A stretch of 42,933 nucleotides of DNA from contig CAMNSD010000035.1 in NCBI GenBank assembly GCA_946554445.1, positions 1 to 42,933 of the forward strand. Reading direction: 5' to 3'. A model generated the notes under the pieces. It was not told the DNA's origin, searched no databases, and saw nothing but the letters and a program-made list of their open reading frames with translations. The stretch comes from an uncultured Lachnospiraceae bacterium. Lineage in GTDB: Bacteria; Bacillota; Clostridia; Lachnospirales; Lachnospiraceae. Below are positions 1 to 7,938 of this stretch, piece after piece (within the stretch, counting starts at the first letter, position 1; every line of letters starts with the position of its first letter). A program made the translations under genes and the position numbers.

Positions 1-38
1 TGCTGGTCTTCTGGGTGATCCCGCTGCTGTCGGCATAA
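1..38 (+). CDS. C-terminal tail of an upstream membrane protein (partial)
   Basis: Reading from base 3, eleven codons end in TAA at 36-38 and give the tail LVFWVIPLLSA. The peptide is almost wholly hydrophobic, so the gene probably ends in a membrane helix. It lies 46 bp before an acyl carrier protein gene on the same strand. In DltB/DltC-like and MBOAT acyltransferase operons a multispanning acyltransferase often precedes its carrier protein, so an MBOAT-type protein is a reasonable guess from context. Eleven residues cannot prove a family. Confidence 0.5.
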   Translation, partial: LVFWVIPLLSA

Positions 39-84
39 GGCGAGGCTGGCAGTATCGTAATGATAAGAATAGAAAGGATAGTAA

Positions 85-327
85 ATGATGAAAAAGATCA
101 TGGAGATATTGAGAGGATTGAGACCGGATGTCGATTTTGAGACGGAGAGAGCATTGATCGACGGAGGCATCTTGAGTTCCTTTGACATCATGAGATTGAT
201 CGAGGAGTTATCGGACGCTTATGACGTTGATATAGAGGTGGACGATATCGTTCCAGAGAACCTGAACTCAGCGGAAGGGATCTATCAGCTGATGGAGAGG
301 ATAACGGCGGGAGAGGCAGACGTATGA
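85..327 (+). CDS. Acyl carrier protein (DltC-like, phosphopantetheine-binding)
   Basis: An 80-residue acidic protein of the size of an acyl or D-alanyl carrier protein. The segment GGILSSFDIMRLIEEL (about residues 27-42) matches the carrier motif in which a serine just before the second helix accepts 4'-phosphopantetheine; Ser32 is the likely site, in the position of Ser in (L/I)DSFD. Such proteins hold acyl or aminoacyl groups as thioesters for a ligase and a transferase. The start has AAAGGA upstream. The stop overlaps the next start (ATGA), so it is probably translationally coupled to the cytidylyltransferase. A role in acylating a surface polymer is inferred from context, and the cargo is unknown. 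Confidence 0.85.
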   Translation: MMKKIMEILRGLRPDVDFETERALIDGGILSSFDIMRLIEELSDAYDVDIEVDDIVPENLNSAEGIYQLMERITAGEADV

Positions 328-1040
328 ATATAGCGATTATTATAGCAGGCGGTTCCGGGCAGCGCGTAGGACAGGACATACCCAAACAATTCATAAATGT
401 ATATGATAAACCTATATTGATCTATACTTTGGAAGGGTTTCAAAAGCATCCACAGATAGACGAAATCGGGCTTGTGTGTCTGGAAGGATGGCATGACGTT
501 GTGAGAGCCTATGCAAAACAATTTAATCTTGATAAACTGAAATGGATTATTTCTGGCGGAAGTTCTGCACAGGAATCTATCCGGGAGGGTGTGTACAATC
601 TGGAAGGAAAATGCCAAGACGACGATACGATCATTATACATGATGGTATCAGGCCGCTAGTGGAAGACTCCGTGTTAACCGACGTCATTATGAAGTGTGA
701 AAAGTATGGTAATGCGGTGACTGCACTTCCCTATAATGAGCAGATCTTTGTGGCGGATGATGAAATATCTACCGTACAGTATATTCCCAGAGAGGCTCTG
801 CGCAGGGTTTCAACGCCGCAGGCATATAAATATGGCAGGCTGAATGCAGCATATCATGAAGCCTATGAGAAGGAGATTGGGATATATGGTTCTGCTTATA
901 CCAATACTATGATGGTGGAACTTGGAGAAAGGCTGTACTTTGCAAACGGTTCGGATAAAAATATTAAAATAACCACCAAGGACGATCTAGAACTGTTTAA
1001 GGCATATTTGAAGATGGAAAAAGATAACTGGTTAAAGTAG
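324..1040 (+). CDS. IspD/TarI-family cytidylyltransferase
   Basis: A 238-residue protein of the usual IspD/TarI length. The N-terminal glycine-rich nucleotide loop AGGSGQRVGQDIPKQF (about residues 8-23) carries the conserved PKQF, and IIHDGIRPLV (about 108-117) matches the HDxxRP metal/substrate motif; TPQAYKYGRL lies further on. The family transfers CMP from CTP to a sugar- or polyol-phosphate (methylerythritol phosphate for IspD, ribitol 5-phosphate for TarI). Because it sits between an acyl carrier protein and an epimerase rather than isoprenoid genes, a CDP-activated polyol or sugar for a surface polymer is more likely than isoprenoid synthesis. The exact substrate cannot be read from sequence. 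Confidence 0.85.
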   Translation: MNIAIIIAGGSGQRVGQDIPKQFINVYDKPILIYTLEGFQKHPQIDEIGLVCLEGWHDVVRAYAKQFNLDKLKWIISGGSSAQESIREGVYNLEGKCQDDDTIIIHDGIRPLVEDSVLTDVIMKCEKYGNAVTALPYNEQIFVADDEISTVQYIPREALRRVSTPQAYKYGRLNAAYHEAYEKEIGIYGSAYTNTMMVELGERLYFANGSDKNIKITTKDDLELFKAYLKMEKDNWLK

Positions 1041-1047
1041 GTGACAT

Positions 1048-2109
1048 ATGAAAAATATTCTGGATAATTCGCTTTATATAGAAGATATAAGCTACGCAGC
1101 AGGGGTGGAATTGCCTTGGGAAAAGCTGGACAATGCAAGTGTGTTGATAACTGGTGCGTGTGGGCTGATCGGCAGTTTTCTGATCGATGTGTTGATGAGG
1201 CGGAATGAAGATGCAGATATGAATTGCAGAATATACGCAATGGGCAGGAACGAGTCCTCTGCAAGGGAACGGTTTAGCCGATATTGGGGGCATCCACAGT
1301 TTACTTTTGTGACGCATGACATCGCAAAACCAATGCAGACAGAGGAGAAATTTGATTATATTCTGCATCTTGCAAGTAATACGCATCCGGTAGCTTATGC
1401 GACAAAACCTATCAGTACAATTACAACAAACGTCATAGGAACGGATAATCTTTTACGATATGCGGCAGACCACGGTACAAAGAGGTTTCTATTTGCATCT
1501 TCCAATGAAATATATGGTGAGAACCGGGGAGATGTGGAGTTTTTTACGGAGGAATACTGTGGATATATCAATTGTAATACATTAAGGGCGGGATATCCTG
1601 AAAGTAAACGTTGCGGAGAAACTCTCTGTCAGGCGTATAGGAAGGAAAAAGGAGTGGATATCGTGATACCGAGGCTCACAAGAAGTTATGGGCCTACACT
1701 TCTAAAATCGGATACTAAGGCTATGTCACAGTTTATCAGAAAAGCGGTGTCTGGTGAAGACATTGTACTGAAAAGTGAGGGGAAGCAGTATTATTCCTAT
1801 ACTTATGTGGCGGATGCCGTGTCGGGATTGTTGACAGTGCTGTTAAAAGGAGAAAGTGGAGAGGCATATAATGTTGCGGATGAAAAATCCGATATTATGT
1901 TAAGAGATCTGGCCCAAGTGATAGCAAAAATGTGTGGCAGGGAAGTGGTTTTTGAAATACCCGATAATACAGAAAAAATGGGATACAGCACGGCCACAAA
2001 GGCGAGGCTGGATGGAAGTAAGTTGAAAAATCTGGGGTGGAAAATGAAATATGATATTCCGGAAGGAATTGAGAGGACGATTCGTATCCTGAGGTTTAAG
2101 GAATTTTGA
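1048..2109 (+). CDS. NAD-dependent epimerase/dehydratase (extended SDR family)
   Basis: A 353-residue extended short-chain dehydrogenase. The Rossmann motif is TGACGLIGSF (about residues 35-44, GxxGxxG). The catalytic YxxxK is seen as YPESK (about 185-189), followed by IPRLTRSYGP, which resembles the RxxNxYGP region of nucleotide-sugar epimerases and UDP-glucuronate decarboxylases. These enzymes use bound NAD to oxidise C4 of a nucleotide sugar and then epimerise, dehydrate or decarboxylate it. It starts 7 bp after the cytidylyltransferase with AGGTGA upstream, so it is in the same operon and may act on a CDP-linked product. The specific reaction is not determined. Confidence 0.85.
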   Translation: MKNILDNSLYIEDISYAAGVELPWEKLDNASVLITGACGLIGSFLIDVLMRRNEDADMNCRIYAMGRNESSARERFSRYWGHPQFTFVTHDIAKPMQTEEKFDYILHLASNTHPVAYATKPISTITTNVIGTDNLLRYAADHGTKRFLFASSNEIYGENRGDVEFFTEEYCGYINCNTLRAGYPESKRCGETLCQAYRKEKGVDIVIPRLTRSYGPTLLKSDTKAMSQFIRKAVSGEDIVLKSEGKQYYSYTYVADAVSGLLTVLLKGESGEAYNVADEKSDIMLRDLAQVIAKMCGREVVFEIPDNTEKMGYSTATKARLDGSKLKNLGWKMKYDIPEGIERTIRILRFKEF

Positions 2110-2133
2110 GAACAATTTGGGAGGACAGTGACA

Positions 2134-4461
2134 ATGCATGAAGAGGAAATTATTAGAAATCTACCGAAGGCATTGATTAACTGGTATGCATTTGAACCGG
2201 GTGAGAAAGCGCTTTTTGTTTCCGGGGGAGATGAGGCGTGTGAAGTACTTTGTGAAGTGCTGGAAGAAAAGAAGATGAAAGTGGCCAGTGTGCCAGCGGA
2301 TAGTTTGAGCCAGTTGGAAGCAGACGGTCAGGGTACATTCGGTATAAAATTTGATTATATCATTGCAGCTGGAATTTTGGAAAGAAGTGGCAGCCCGGTA
2401 GAATTGTTGTCGAAACTGAAGGCGCTGCTTGCTCCCTCAGGCAGAATGCTCGTAGGCGCAGAAAATCGTTTTGCGCTACGTTATTTTTGTGGAGATAAAG
2501 ATAGATTTTCAGGACATGTTCTCGACAGTATTGACGGTTACTGTAAAGTAGTAGGAAAAGCAAAAGAAAATCTGAGGGGGCGTGCTTATACCAAAGCTGA
2601 ACTGGCAGGCATGCTGACGGAAGCGGGATTTGCAGGATATAAGTTTTATTCTGTTCTTCCATGTCTTACCAGACCGCAGATCATTGTCTCGGAGGGGTAC
2701 AGCCCGAACGAGGCTGTAGATTTGAGGGTGTTTCCACAGTACAACAGTCCGGAAACGATATTTTTAGAAGAAGAGCGGCTGTATGCAGACCTTATGGATA
2801 ATCATATGTTTCATCAGATGGCAAATGCTTTTCTGATGGAATGTCATATAGATGGGATAAGTCCAGATATTGATCAAATTACGGTTCAGGGAGAACGCAG
2901 CCGTGACATGGCTATGGCGACGGTAATACGAGACCATAAATCTGTGTCGAAAAGGGCCCTGTATCCAGAGGGAAAATATAAAATAAAAGAACTTATGGAT
3001 CATTCGGAGTACTTACGTCAGCATAATGTACCAGTAGTGGAGGGGCGTGTGCAAGGGGACGAATATGTCATGCCCTACATAGATGGTCAGATTGCAACAG
3101 AGTACTTTAAAGAATTGCTGCAATCTGACAAGGATGGTTTTGTAAAAGAGTTGGAAGCGTATAAGAGGATTATTGAGGCATCTTCAGAGCATGTTCCCTA
3201 TGAGGAGGTTAATTGGCAGCAGTTTGAGCCAGGTTGGGAGAAGAGAAAAAAGGATGATCCCAATATTGATAAGTGGGAAAAACTTGCCTTTGGGAGTGAA
3301 AAGGACCGGCGCGACATAGGGGTTATCTTGAAAAGAGGATATGTGGATCTGGTCTCCATCAACTGCTTCCATACAGAGAAAGGATTCCAGTTTTTTGATC
3401 AGGAACTTTATCTGGAGAATTTCCCGGCAAATGCTATTTTTATAAGAACGATTGATTTTATTTATAAGAATAGTCCGCAATTTGAACAGATACTGCCAAG
3501 GGAGGAACTTCTAAAACATTTTAATCTGTACGAACACCGCTCTACGTGGTGGGCCGCAGGAGGAGTATTTTTAAATAAATTGCGTAATGACAGGATGATG
3601 GCCGGATATCATAGACGCTGCAGGAGGGAGGATCGTACGGTCAAGTCCAACAGGTACAGAATGGATTATACGCAGGAAAAATATGACAGGCTGTTTGGCA
3701 GCATCTTTAAAGGGACAGATAACAGAAAGATATATCTTTTTGGCTCAGGGAAATATGCGGAACATTTTATCAAGCACTTTGGACAATATTATGAAATAGC
3801 AGGAATATTGGATAACAATGAGGATAGATGGGGGGACACTGTTTCAGGGATTAGGATATTCGCGCCTGATTGTCTTAAAGAAATTGACGAACCGTTCAAA
3901 GTGTTCATATGTATCAAATATTTTGAGGAAGTGCTCTCCCAGCTGGAGGAGATGGAGGTAAAAAATATTTCCGTATACGATCCGAACATAGATTATGAGA
4001 GACCGTTGAGGTATACGGTACATCAGGAAGAAACGGCGCCGAAAAAGTATCATATCGGTTATGTGGCGGGAGTGTTCGATCTGTTCCACATTGGGCATTT
4101 GAATATATTAAGACGCGCAAAAGAACAGTGTGATTATCTGATTGCCGGTGTGGTGTCAGATGAGCAGGTTATTAAAAGTAAGAAAACGCGTCCGGTCATT
4201 CCCTTTGAAGAGAGACTTGAAATTGTGCAGGCTTGCAGGTATGTGGATGAAGCGGTTATGATACCTGCCGACAGACCGAATACGGAAGATGCTTATTATA
4301 TGTATCGTTTTGACGCTCAATTTTCTGGAAGTGATTATGCGGAGGACCCGGCATGGCTTGCAAGGAAAGTATTTCTGCAGAAGCATGGATCTGATATGGT
4401 ATTTTTCCCTTATACACAGACAACAAGTTCAACGGAAATAAAGGATCAGATTCGTTTATAA
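2134..4461 (+). CDS. Four-domain protein: methyltransferase-like, kinase-like, Rossmann, and TagD-type cytidylyltransferase
   Basis: About 775 residues with four visible parts. (1) Residues ~20-190 resemble a class I SAM methyltransferase (hydrophobic strand ending FVSGG, later FDYIIAAGILE, then LLAPSGRMLVGAENRF). (2) Residues ~260-500 look like a protein/LPS kinase-like fold: a lysine strand VSKRAL, a catalytic-loop-like DLVSIN and a DFG-like FFDQE. Methyltransferase plus kinase recalls WbdD, the O-polysaccharide chain-capping enzyme. (3) Residues ~530-625 form a small Rossmann domain (YLFGSGKY...ILDNNEDRWG). (4) Residues ~640-775 form a TagD-like nucleotidyltransferase (AGVFDLFHIGH with HxGH; TTSSTEI). 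ATG at 2134 is preferred because GGGAGGA lies 8 bp upstream; a GTG at 2128 is too close. Likely role: capping or CDP-precursor supply for a surface polymer (inference). Confidence 0.7.
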   Translation: MHEEEIIRNLPKALINWYAFEPGEKALFVSGGDEACEVLCEVLEEKKMKVASVPADSLSQLEADGQGTFGIKFDYIIAAGILERSGSPVELLSKLKALLAPSGRMLVGAENRFALRYFCGDKDRFSGHVLDSIDGYCKVVGKAKENLRGRAYTKAELAGMLTEAGFAGYKFYSVLPCLTRPQIIVSEGYSPNEAVDLRVFPQYNSPETIFLEEERLYADLMDNHMFHQMANAFLMECHIDGISPDIDQITVQGERSRDMAMATVIRDHKSVSKRALYPEGKYKIKELMDHSEYLRQHNVPVVEGRVQGDEYVMPYIDGQIATEYFKELLQSDKDGFVKELEAYKRIIEASSEHVPYEEVNWQQFEPGWEKRKKDDPNIDKWEKLAFGSEKDRRDIGVILKRGYVDLVSINCFHTEKGFQFFDQELYLENFPANAIFIRTIDFIYKNSPQFEQILPREELLKHFNLYEHRSTWWAAGGVFLNKLRNDRMMAGYHRRCRREDRTVKSNRYRMDYTQEKYDRLFGSIFKGTDNRKIYLFGSGKYAEHFIKHFGQYYEIAGILDNNEDRWGDTVSGIRIFAPDCLKEIDEPFKVFICIKYFEEVLSQLEEMEVKNISVYDPNIDYERPLRYTVHQEETAPKKYHIGYVAGVFDLFHIGHLNILRRAKEQCDYLIAGVVSDEQVIKSKKTRPVIPFEERLEIVQACRYVDEAVMIPADRPNTEDAYYMYRFDAQFSGSDYAEDPAWLARKVFLQKHGSDMVFFPYTQTTSSTEIKDQIRL

Positions 4462-4490
4462 TATAAGAGATTTATCAGGAGGACAGACAG

Positions 4491-5789
4491 TTGAACATAC
4501 TATGTGCATCAACAGGGCTCATCTGGGTGAAAAAACCTCAAAAAGGAATTTCCGGAATCAAGGAGGGCGGATTCGAAGAAATCTTGCTTGATATGTCAAG
4601 TTGCTGTCCGCCAGGGGAACTGGAATATCTAGGGAAAGAGATAAAGGGCTCCACAAACATCTTAAAGCGAAAGCCGAGAGAGGAAAGCAAGATTTCCGAA
4701 CACCCGGAAGAACTGGCCGGCCGCTTCCGGCTGTTGCTGGAACAGTGCAGGGAACAGGGGATTGCAGCGCCGATTGCGCGGGCGCCATATCTGCACAGGA
4801 CTACAAGACGGGAAGATTTGGGGGATTTGTTATTACGGTTGGCTGAGGAGAGCATCAAGGTTTGCGGACAGGCCGGCTGTAGATATCTGGTCGTCAGTCC
4901 TCTCTTTTCAGGAATCGAGAGGGGGCTTGAATGGGAGGCTAACCGGGGATACTATCTGCGTCTGGCCGATGTAGCAAAGCAGGAGGGTGTCATGATCCTG
5001 TTAGAGAACCAGTGCCGTGAGATGAACGGCAGTATGGTCCGCGGAATCTGTTCAGACGCTAGGGAAGCAGCAACCTGGATTGATGGCCTGAACGCAGTGT
5101 GCGGGGAAGAACGTTTCGGGCTCTGCATGGATGTAGGGATATGTAGTCTGTGCGGACAGGACATGCGGGAGTATGCGGCAGCGCTGGGCAGCCGCATTAA
5201 GGCGGTCATCCTGCGGGATTGCGACGGCGTCCAAGAGGGGGCGATGCTGCCGTTCACCTGCATGATAGGAGGAAAGTTCTGCACGGACTGGTTGAGTCTG
5301 ATCAGGGGACTGCGGGAGATATGTTTTGATGGTCTGCTGGTGATGGACTTTAGCAGTATGACGGCAGCGTATCCGCAGTCGCTGCGCCCACAGCTGCTGC
5401 AGTCTGCCTGGAATATGGCGGCTTTTTTTCAATGGCAGATTGGGATGAAGAGCGTATTGAAGAAGTACGATAAACGAGTGTTATTCGGGGCAGGGAACAT
5501 GTGCCGCAATTTTATGAAATGCTATGGGGAGGAGTTCCCGCCGTTGTTTACCTGTGACAATGACAGCACACGCTGGGGGGAACGGTTTGCAGGACTGGAA
5601 ATACGGCCGCCGGAAGCGTTAAAGGACCTTGCGCCGGATTGCGCGATATTCATCTGCAACATCTATTACACGGAGATAGAACAGCAGCTGCGAAAGATGG
5701 GTGTCACCAATCCAATCGAGCGTTTCAATGATGAGTACATGCCGTCGTATTATCATGACAGGCTGGAATACTGGGAGGGGGAAGGATGA
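4491..5789 (+). CDS. TIM-barrel (sugar isomerase/AP endonuclease 2-like) fused to a Rossmann domain
   Basis: A 432-residue protein with a TTG start, 8 bp after CAGGAGGAC. Residues ~1-310 resemble the xylose-isomerase-like TIM barrel (ILLENQC, FGLCMDVGICS, VILRDCDG). Residues ~322-420 form a small Rossmann domain (RVLFGAGNMC...CDNDSTRWGERFAG) like the third domain of the upstream four-domain protein. Compared with the next gene, several metal-site residues are altered: DTGH is DVGI, HxHD is ILRD, and the last glutamate region reads VMDF. The barrel may therefore have lost metal catalysis and act as a partner or regulatory subunit (inference). It overlaps the next gene by 4 bp. Confidence 0.7.
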   Translation: MNILCASTGLIWVKKPQKGISGIKEGGFEEILLDMSSCCPPGELEYLGKEIKGSTNILKRKPREESKISEHPEELAGRFRLLLEQCREQGIAAPIARAPYLHRTTRREDLGDLLLRLAEESIKVCGQAGCRYLVVSPLFSGIERGLEWEANRGYYLRLADVAKQEGVMILLENQCREMNGSMVRGICSDAREAATWIDGLNAVCGEERFGLCMDVGICSLCGQDMREYAAALGSRIKAVILRDCDGVQEGAMLPFTCMIGGKFCTDWLSLIRGLREICFDGLLVMDFSSMTAAYPQSLRPQLLQSAWNMAAFFQWQIGMKSVLKKYDKRVLFGAGNMCRNFMKCYGEEFPPLFTCDNDSTRWGERFAGLEIRPPEALKDLAPDCAIFICNIYYTEIEQQLRKMGVTNPIERFNDEYMPSYYHDRLEYWEGEG

Positions 5790-6721
5790 TGACAGGGATC
5801 GGCGTGCAGACGCACAACGTTGTAAAGGATGAAGATCCGAGAGTCGGGTTTGGGATGCTGAAAGAAGCAGGGTTCACCTGTGCTGATTTCAGCCTGAACG
5901 GCTATCTGCCGAACACCCTGCTCTACCAGTCACAGCCCAACAGCTTCTTCGACAGGCCGCTCCAGGAGTTGGAGGACTTTTTTGCGCCCCATAGGCAGGG
6001 GGCGGAAGCTGCGGGGATTAAGATCCACCAGATGCACATGCCGTATCCGGTCCATGTGCCGGGGGCAACTGAGGAGGTTAACGACTATCTGAGGCGGCAG
6101 GTGGCGCCCAAGAGCATGGGACTCTGCCATTATTTTGGCTGCAGATATATGGTGGTGCACGGGTTCAAGCTGTCTTACTATCTGGGTTCCGAGGAGGCGG
6201 AGTGGAGGGAGACGGAAGCGTTTTTGGAGAGTCTCGCGCCTTATGCGAAGGAGGCGGGCATTACCATATGCATCGAGAATTTATATGAGAGTCGCGGCGG
6301 CCGGATCAAGGAAGGGCCGTGCTGTGATGCGGGAAAGGCTGTGGAGAGGATTGAGCGCATGAACGATCGATACGGGGCGGAGGTGCTGGGATTTTGCTTT
6401 GATACGGGGCATGCGAATCTGGTAGGAATCGATATGGAAAAGTTCCTCACAAGGCTGGGAAGTCATCTGAAGGTGCTGCATATCCATGATAATGACGGCA
6501 TCAGGGACCTGCATCAGATACCCTACACCTTTACAAAGACGAGGGAGAACCGGGCATCCACAGATTGGGGAGGGTTTCTTAAGGGGCTTAGGAACATCGG
6601 TTATGAAGGTGTGCTGAGTTTTGAGACATCGCCGTCGCTGTCGTCTTTTCCGGAGGAGATGAAGGCAGATGTATTGACATTCATTGCTAGGATTGGCCGG
6701 CATTTTGCGAAGGAGATATAA
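5786..6721 (+). CDS. Sugar phosphate isomerase/epimerase (xylose-isomerase-like TIM barrel)
   Basis: A 311-residue member of the AP-endonuclease-2/xylose-isomerase-like TIM barrel family. The metal-binding positions look intact: ICIENLY (about residues 163-169), GFCFDTGHANL (about 203-213), LHIHDNDG (about 231-238) and LSFETSPS near the end. Family members isomerise or epimerise free or phosphorylated sugars and inositols using divalent metal. The start overlaps the previous stop (ATGA) and a second ATG follows at 5789, with a GGGGGAAGG ribosome site. It is the last gene of the surface-polymer operon. It pairs with the degenerate homologue just upstream, so the two may work together. Substrate unknown. 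Confidence 0.8.
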   Translation: MMTGIGVQTHNVVKDEDPRVGFGMLKEAGFTCADFSLNGYLPNTLLYQSQPNSFFDRPLQELEDFFAPHRQGAEAAGIKIHQMHMPYPVHVPGATEEVNDYLRRQVAPKSMGLCHYFGCRYMVVHGFKLSYYLGSEEAEWRETEAFLESLAPYAKEAGITICIENLYESRGGRIKEGPCCDAGKAVERIERMNDRYGAEVLGFCFDTGHANLVGIDMEKFLTRLGSHLKVLHIHDNDGIRDLHQIPYTFTKTRENRASTDWGGFLKGLRNIGYEGVLSFETSPSLSSFPEEMKADVLTFIARIGRHFAKEI

Positions 6722-6728
6722 AAATCAC

Positions 6729-6757
6729 TTGCTAAATTATCTATAAGATGTTATCAT
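6729..6757 (+). promoter_or_regulatory. Sigma-70-type promoter for the leader and Rpn-family gene
   Basis: A -35 like TTGCTA (6729-6734) and a -10 like TATCAT (6752-6757) are separated by exactly 17 bp. The predicted start, about 7 nt downstream, falls on AAAGCATA at 6764. The second leader copy has the same -10-to-leader distance with a better -10 (39114-39119). Confidence 0.6.
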
Positions 6758-6763
6758 TTTTTC

Positions 6764-6895
6764 AAAGCATATATTCTATGATTCGGGCGAGAGCCTTCTT
6801 GAATTTCTTTTTACTTTTCAGAAATCTATGCTTTTATCCACAAATTATAAAGGGCAGGAGATTTCTGAAAACCTCCTGCGAGGGAGGAACGGAAT
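6764..6895 (+). promoter_or_regulatory. Candidate structured cis-regulatory leader RNA, copy A
   Basis: Paired segments seen: AAAGCATA 6764-6771 with TATGCTTT 6827-6834 (8 bp); GATTC 6780-6784 with GAATT 6801-6805; hairpin GGGC-GAGA-GCCT 6785-6796 with a GNRA loop; CAGAAATCT 6819-6827 with AGATTTCTG 6859-6867 (9 bp); GCAGGAG 6854-6860 with CTCCTGC 6873-6879 (7 bp); and CCTCC 6872-6876 with GGAGG 6883-6887, which is the Shine-Dalgarno of the gene at 6896. Consecutive helices share strands and so exclude each other. The same plan recurs at 39126. This suggests a translational switch; no known riboswitch class was recognised. Confidence 0.65.
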
Positions 6896-7876
6896 ATGGA
6901 AAAAGATTTGCAGGAAAAGGGATATCTTTGCGCACCCGAAAGATTTGCAGATTTGATTAACGGCGTGGTGTGCGGAGGCAAGAACATTGTGCAGCCGTCA
7001 GATTTGACGGAGATGGATTCGCAGACAGGATATCTAAGGGCATTTAATGGGCGTGGAAGGCACACACGGCAGAGTCGGCCGCGATACAGGGATGTGATCC
7101 GAAAAGCGGCATTTGGCATCAATTTTATGGTCGTTGGTATTGAAAACCAGGAGGAAGTGCATTACTTGATGCCGCTTCGCTGTATGTCTTACGATGCGGC
7201 GGAGTATGAGAGACAGGCGGCGGTGATTGGCGGTCAAGTCAAGCAACGTAAAGATATCACGCCGGCAGAATTTTTGTCCGGGTTTACAAAGAACAGCAGG
7301 CTGTATCCGTGTGTCACGTTGGTGCTGTATTATGGGAAAGATTGGGATGGCGCCACAAATCTGCATAGTATATTGGACTTTACAGACATTCCGGAAGAAT
7401 TGCGGGAAAAGGTCAATGATTACAGGATTTATGTCTGTGAGGTACGGAAGTTTGATAAGACAGACGTATTTCAGACTGATTTAAAGCAGGTATTTGATTG
7501 TATCCGTTATGCAGACGATTCGGATAAACTATTCGAATTGATGATCAATGACCCCGTTTACCAGGAATTGGATGAGGAAACATATGATGTGATAGCGGAA
7601 CATATTAAAACGGTAGAGCTTTTAAAAATAAAGGAATACAGCAGGGTGGGAGGAAAGGTAAATATGTGTAATGCAATAGCGGAGTTGATACAACGAGGAC
7701 GCATGGAGGGATTAAATCAGGGAATAGAACAGGGAATAGAACAAGGCGTCAGAGCTTTGATTGAACTGAGTATAGAGTATAGCAGCACCAGGGAGGAGAC
7801 ACGGGAACGGCTGGTGCAGAAGCTGCAGATATCCCCAGAGACAGCGCAGGGATATATGGAACGGTACTGGATTTGA
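6896..7876 (+). CDS. Rpn-family PD-(D/E)XK recombination-promoting nuclease / putative transposase
   Basis: A 326-residue protein of the Rpn/PDDEXK_2 type, common in multiple copies in Lachnospiraceae. The nuclease core is seen as ADLINGVVCGGKN near the N-terminus, RYRDVIRKA (about residues 63-71, the D of the motif) and FMVVGIENQEEVHY (about 76-89, the E-x-Q that replaces E-x-K). The C-terminus has the repeated glycine-rich helix GLNQGIEQGIEQGV typical of the family. Rpn proteins are DNA endonucleases linked to RecA-independent recombination; in E. coli their activity is tightly limited. The start is 8 nt after GGGAGG, which lies in a hairpin of the leader at 6764-6895. No inverted-repeat-bounded transposon is visible. 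Confidence 0.8.
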   Translation: MEKDLQEKGYLCAPERFADLINGVVCGGKNIVQPSDLTEMDSQTGYLRAFNGRGRHTRQSRPRYRDVIRKAAFGINFMVVGIENQEEVHYLMPLRCMSYDAAEYERQAAVIGGQVKQRKDITPAEFLSGFTKNSRLYPCVTLVLYYGKDWDGATNLHSILDFTDIPEELREKVNDYRIYVCEVRKFDKTDVFQTDLKQVFDCIRYADDSDKLFELMINDPVYQELDEETYDVIAEHIKTVELLKIKEYSRVGGKVNMCNAIAELIQRGRMEGLNQGIEQGIEQGVRALIELSIEYSSTREETRERLVQKLQISPETAQGYMERYWI

Positions 7877-7900
7877 TTTGTACAATATCCGGTGCAAACC

Positions 7901-7929
7901 TTGACAATCCAAGGTATTCATACTAAATT
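7901..7929 (+). promoter_or_regulatory. Promoter for metNIQ
   Basis: A perfect -35 TTGACA (7901-7906) and a -10 like TAAATT (7924-7929) are spaced by 17 bp. The predicted transcript start near 7936 is immediately before the structured repeat region 7939-8090, so metN would carry a leader of about 170 nt. Confidence 0.6.
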
Positions 7930-7938
7930 GATATAGAA

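Noticed and set aside
6764..7876. Complete transposon formed by the leader and Rpn gene
   Set aside because: No terminal inverted repeats or target duplication were seen around the gene, and the same leader occurs before an unrelated family at 39126.
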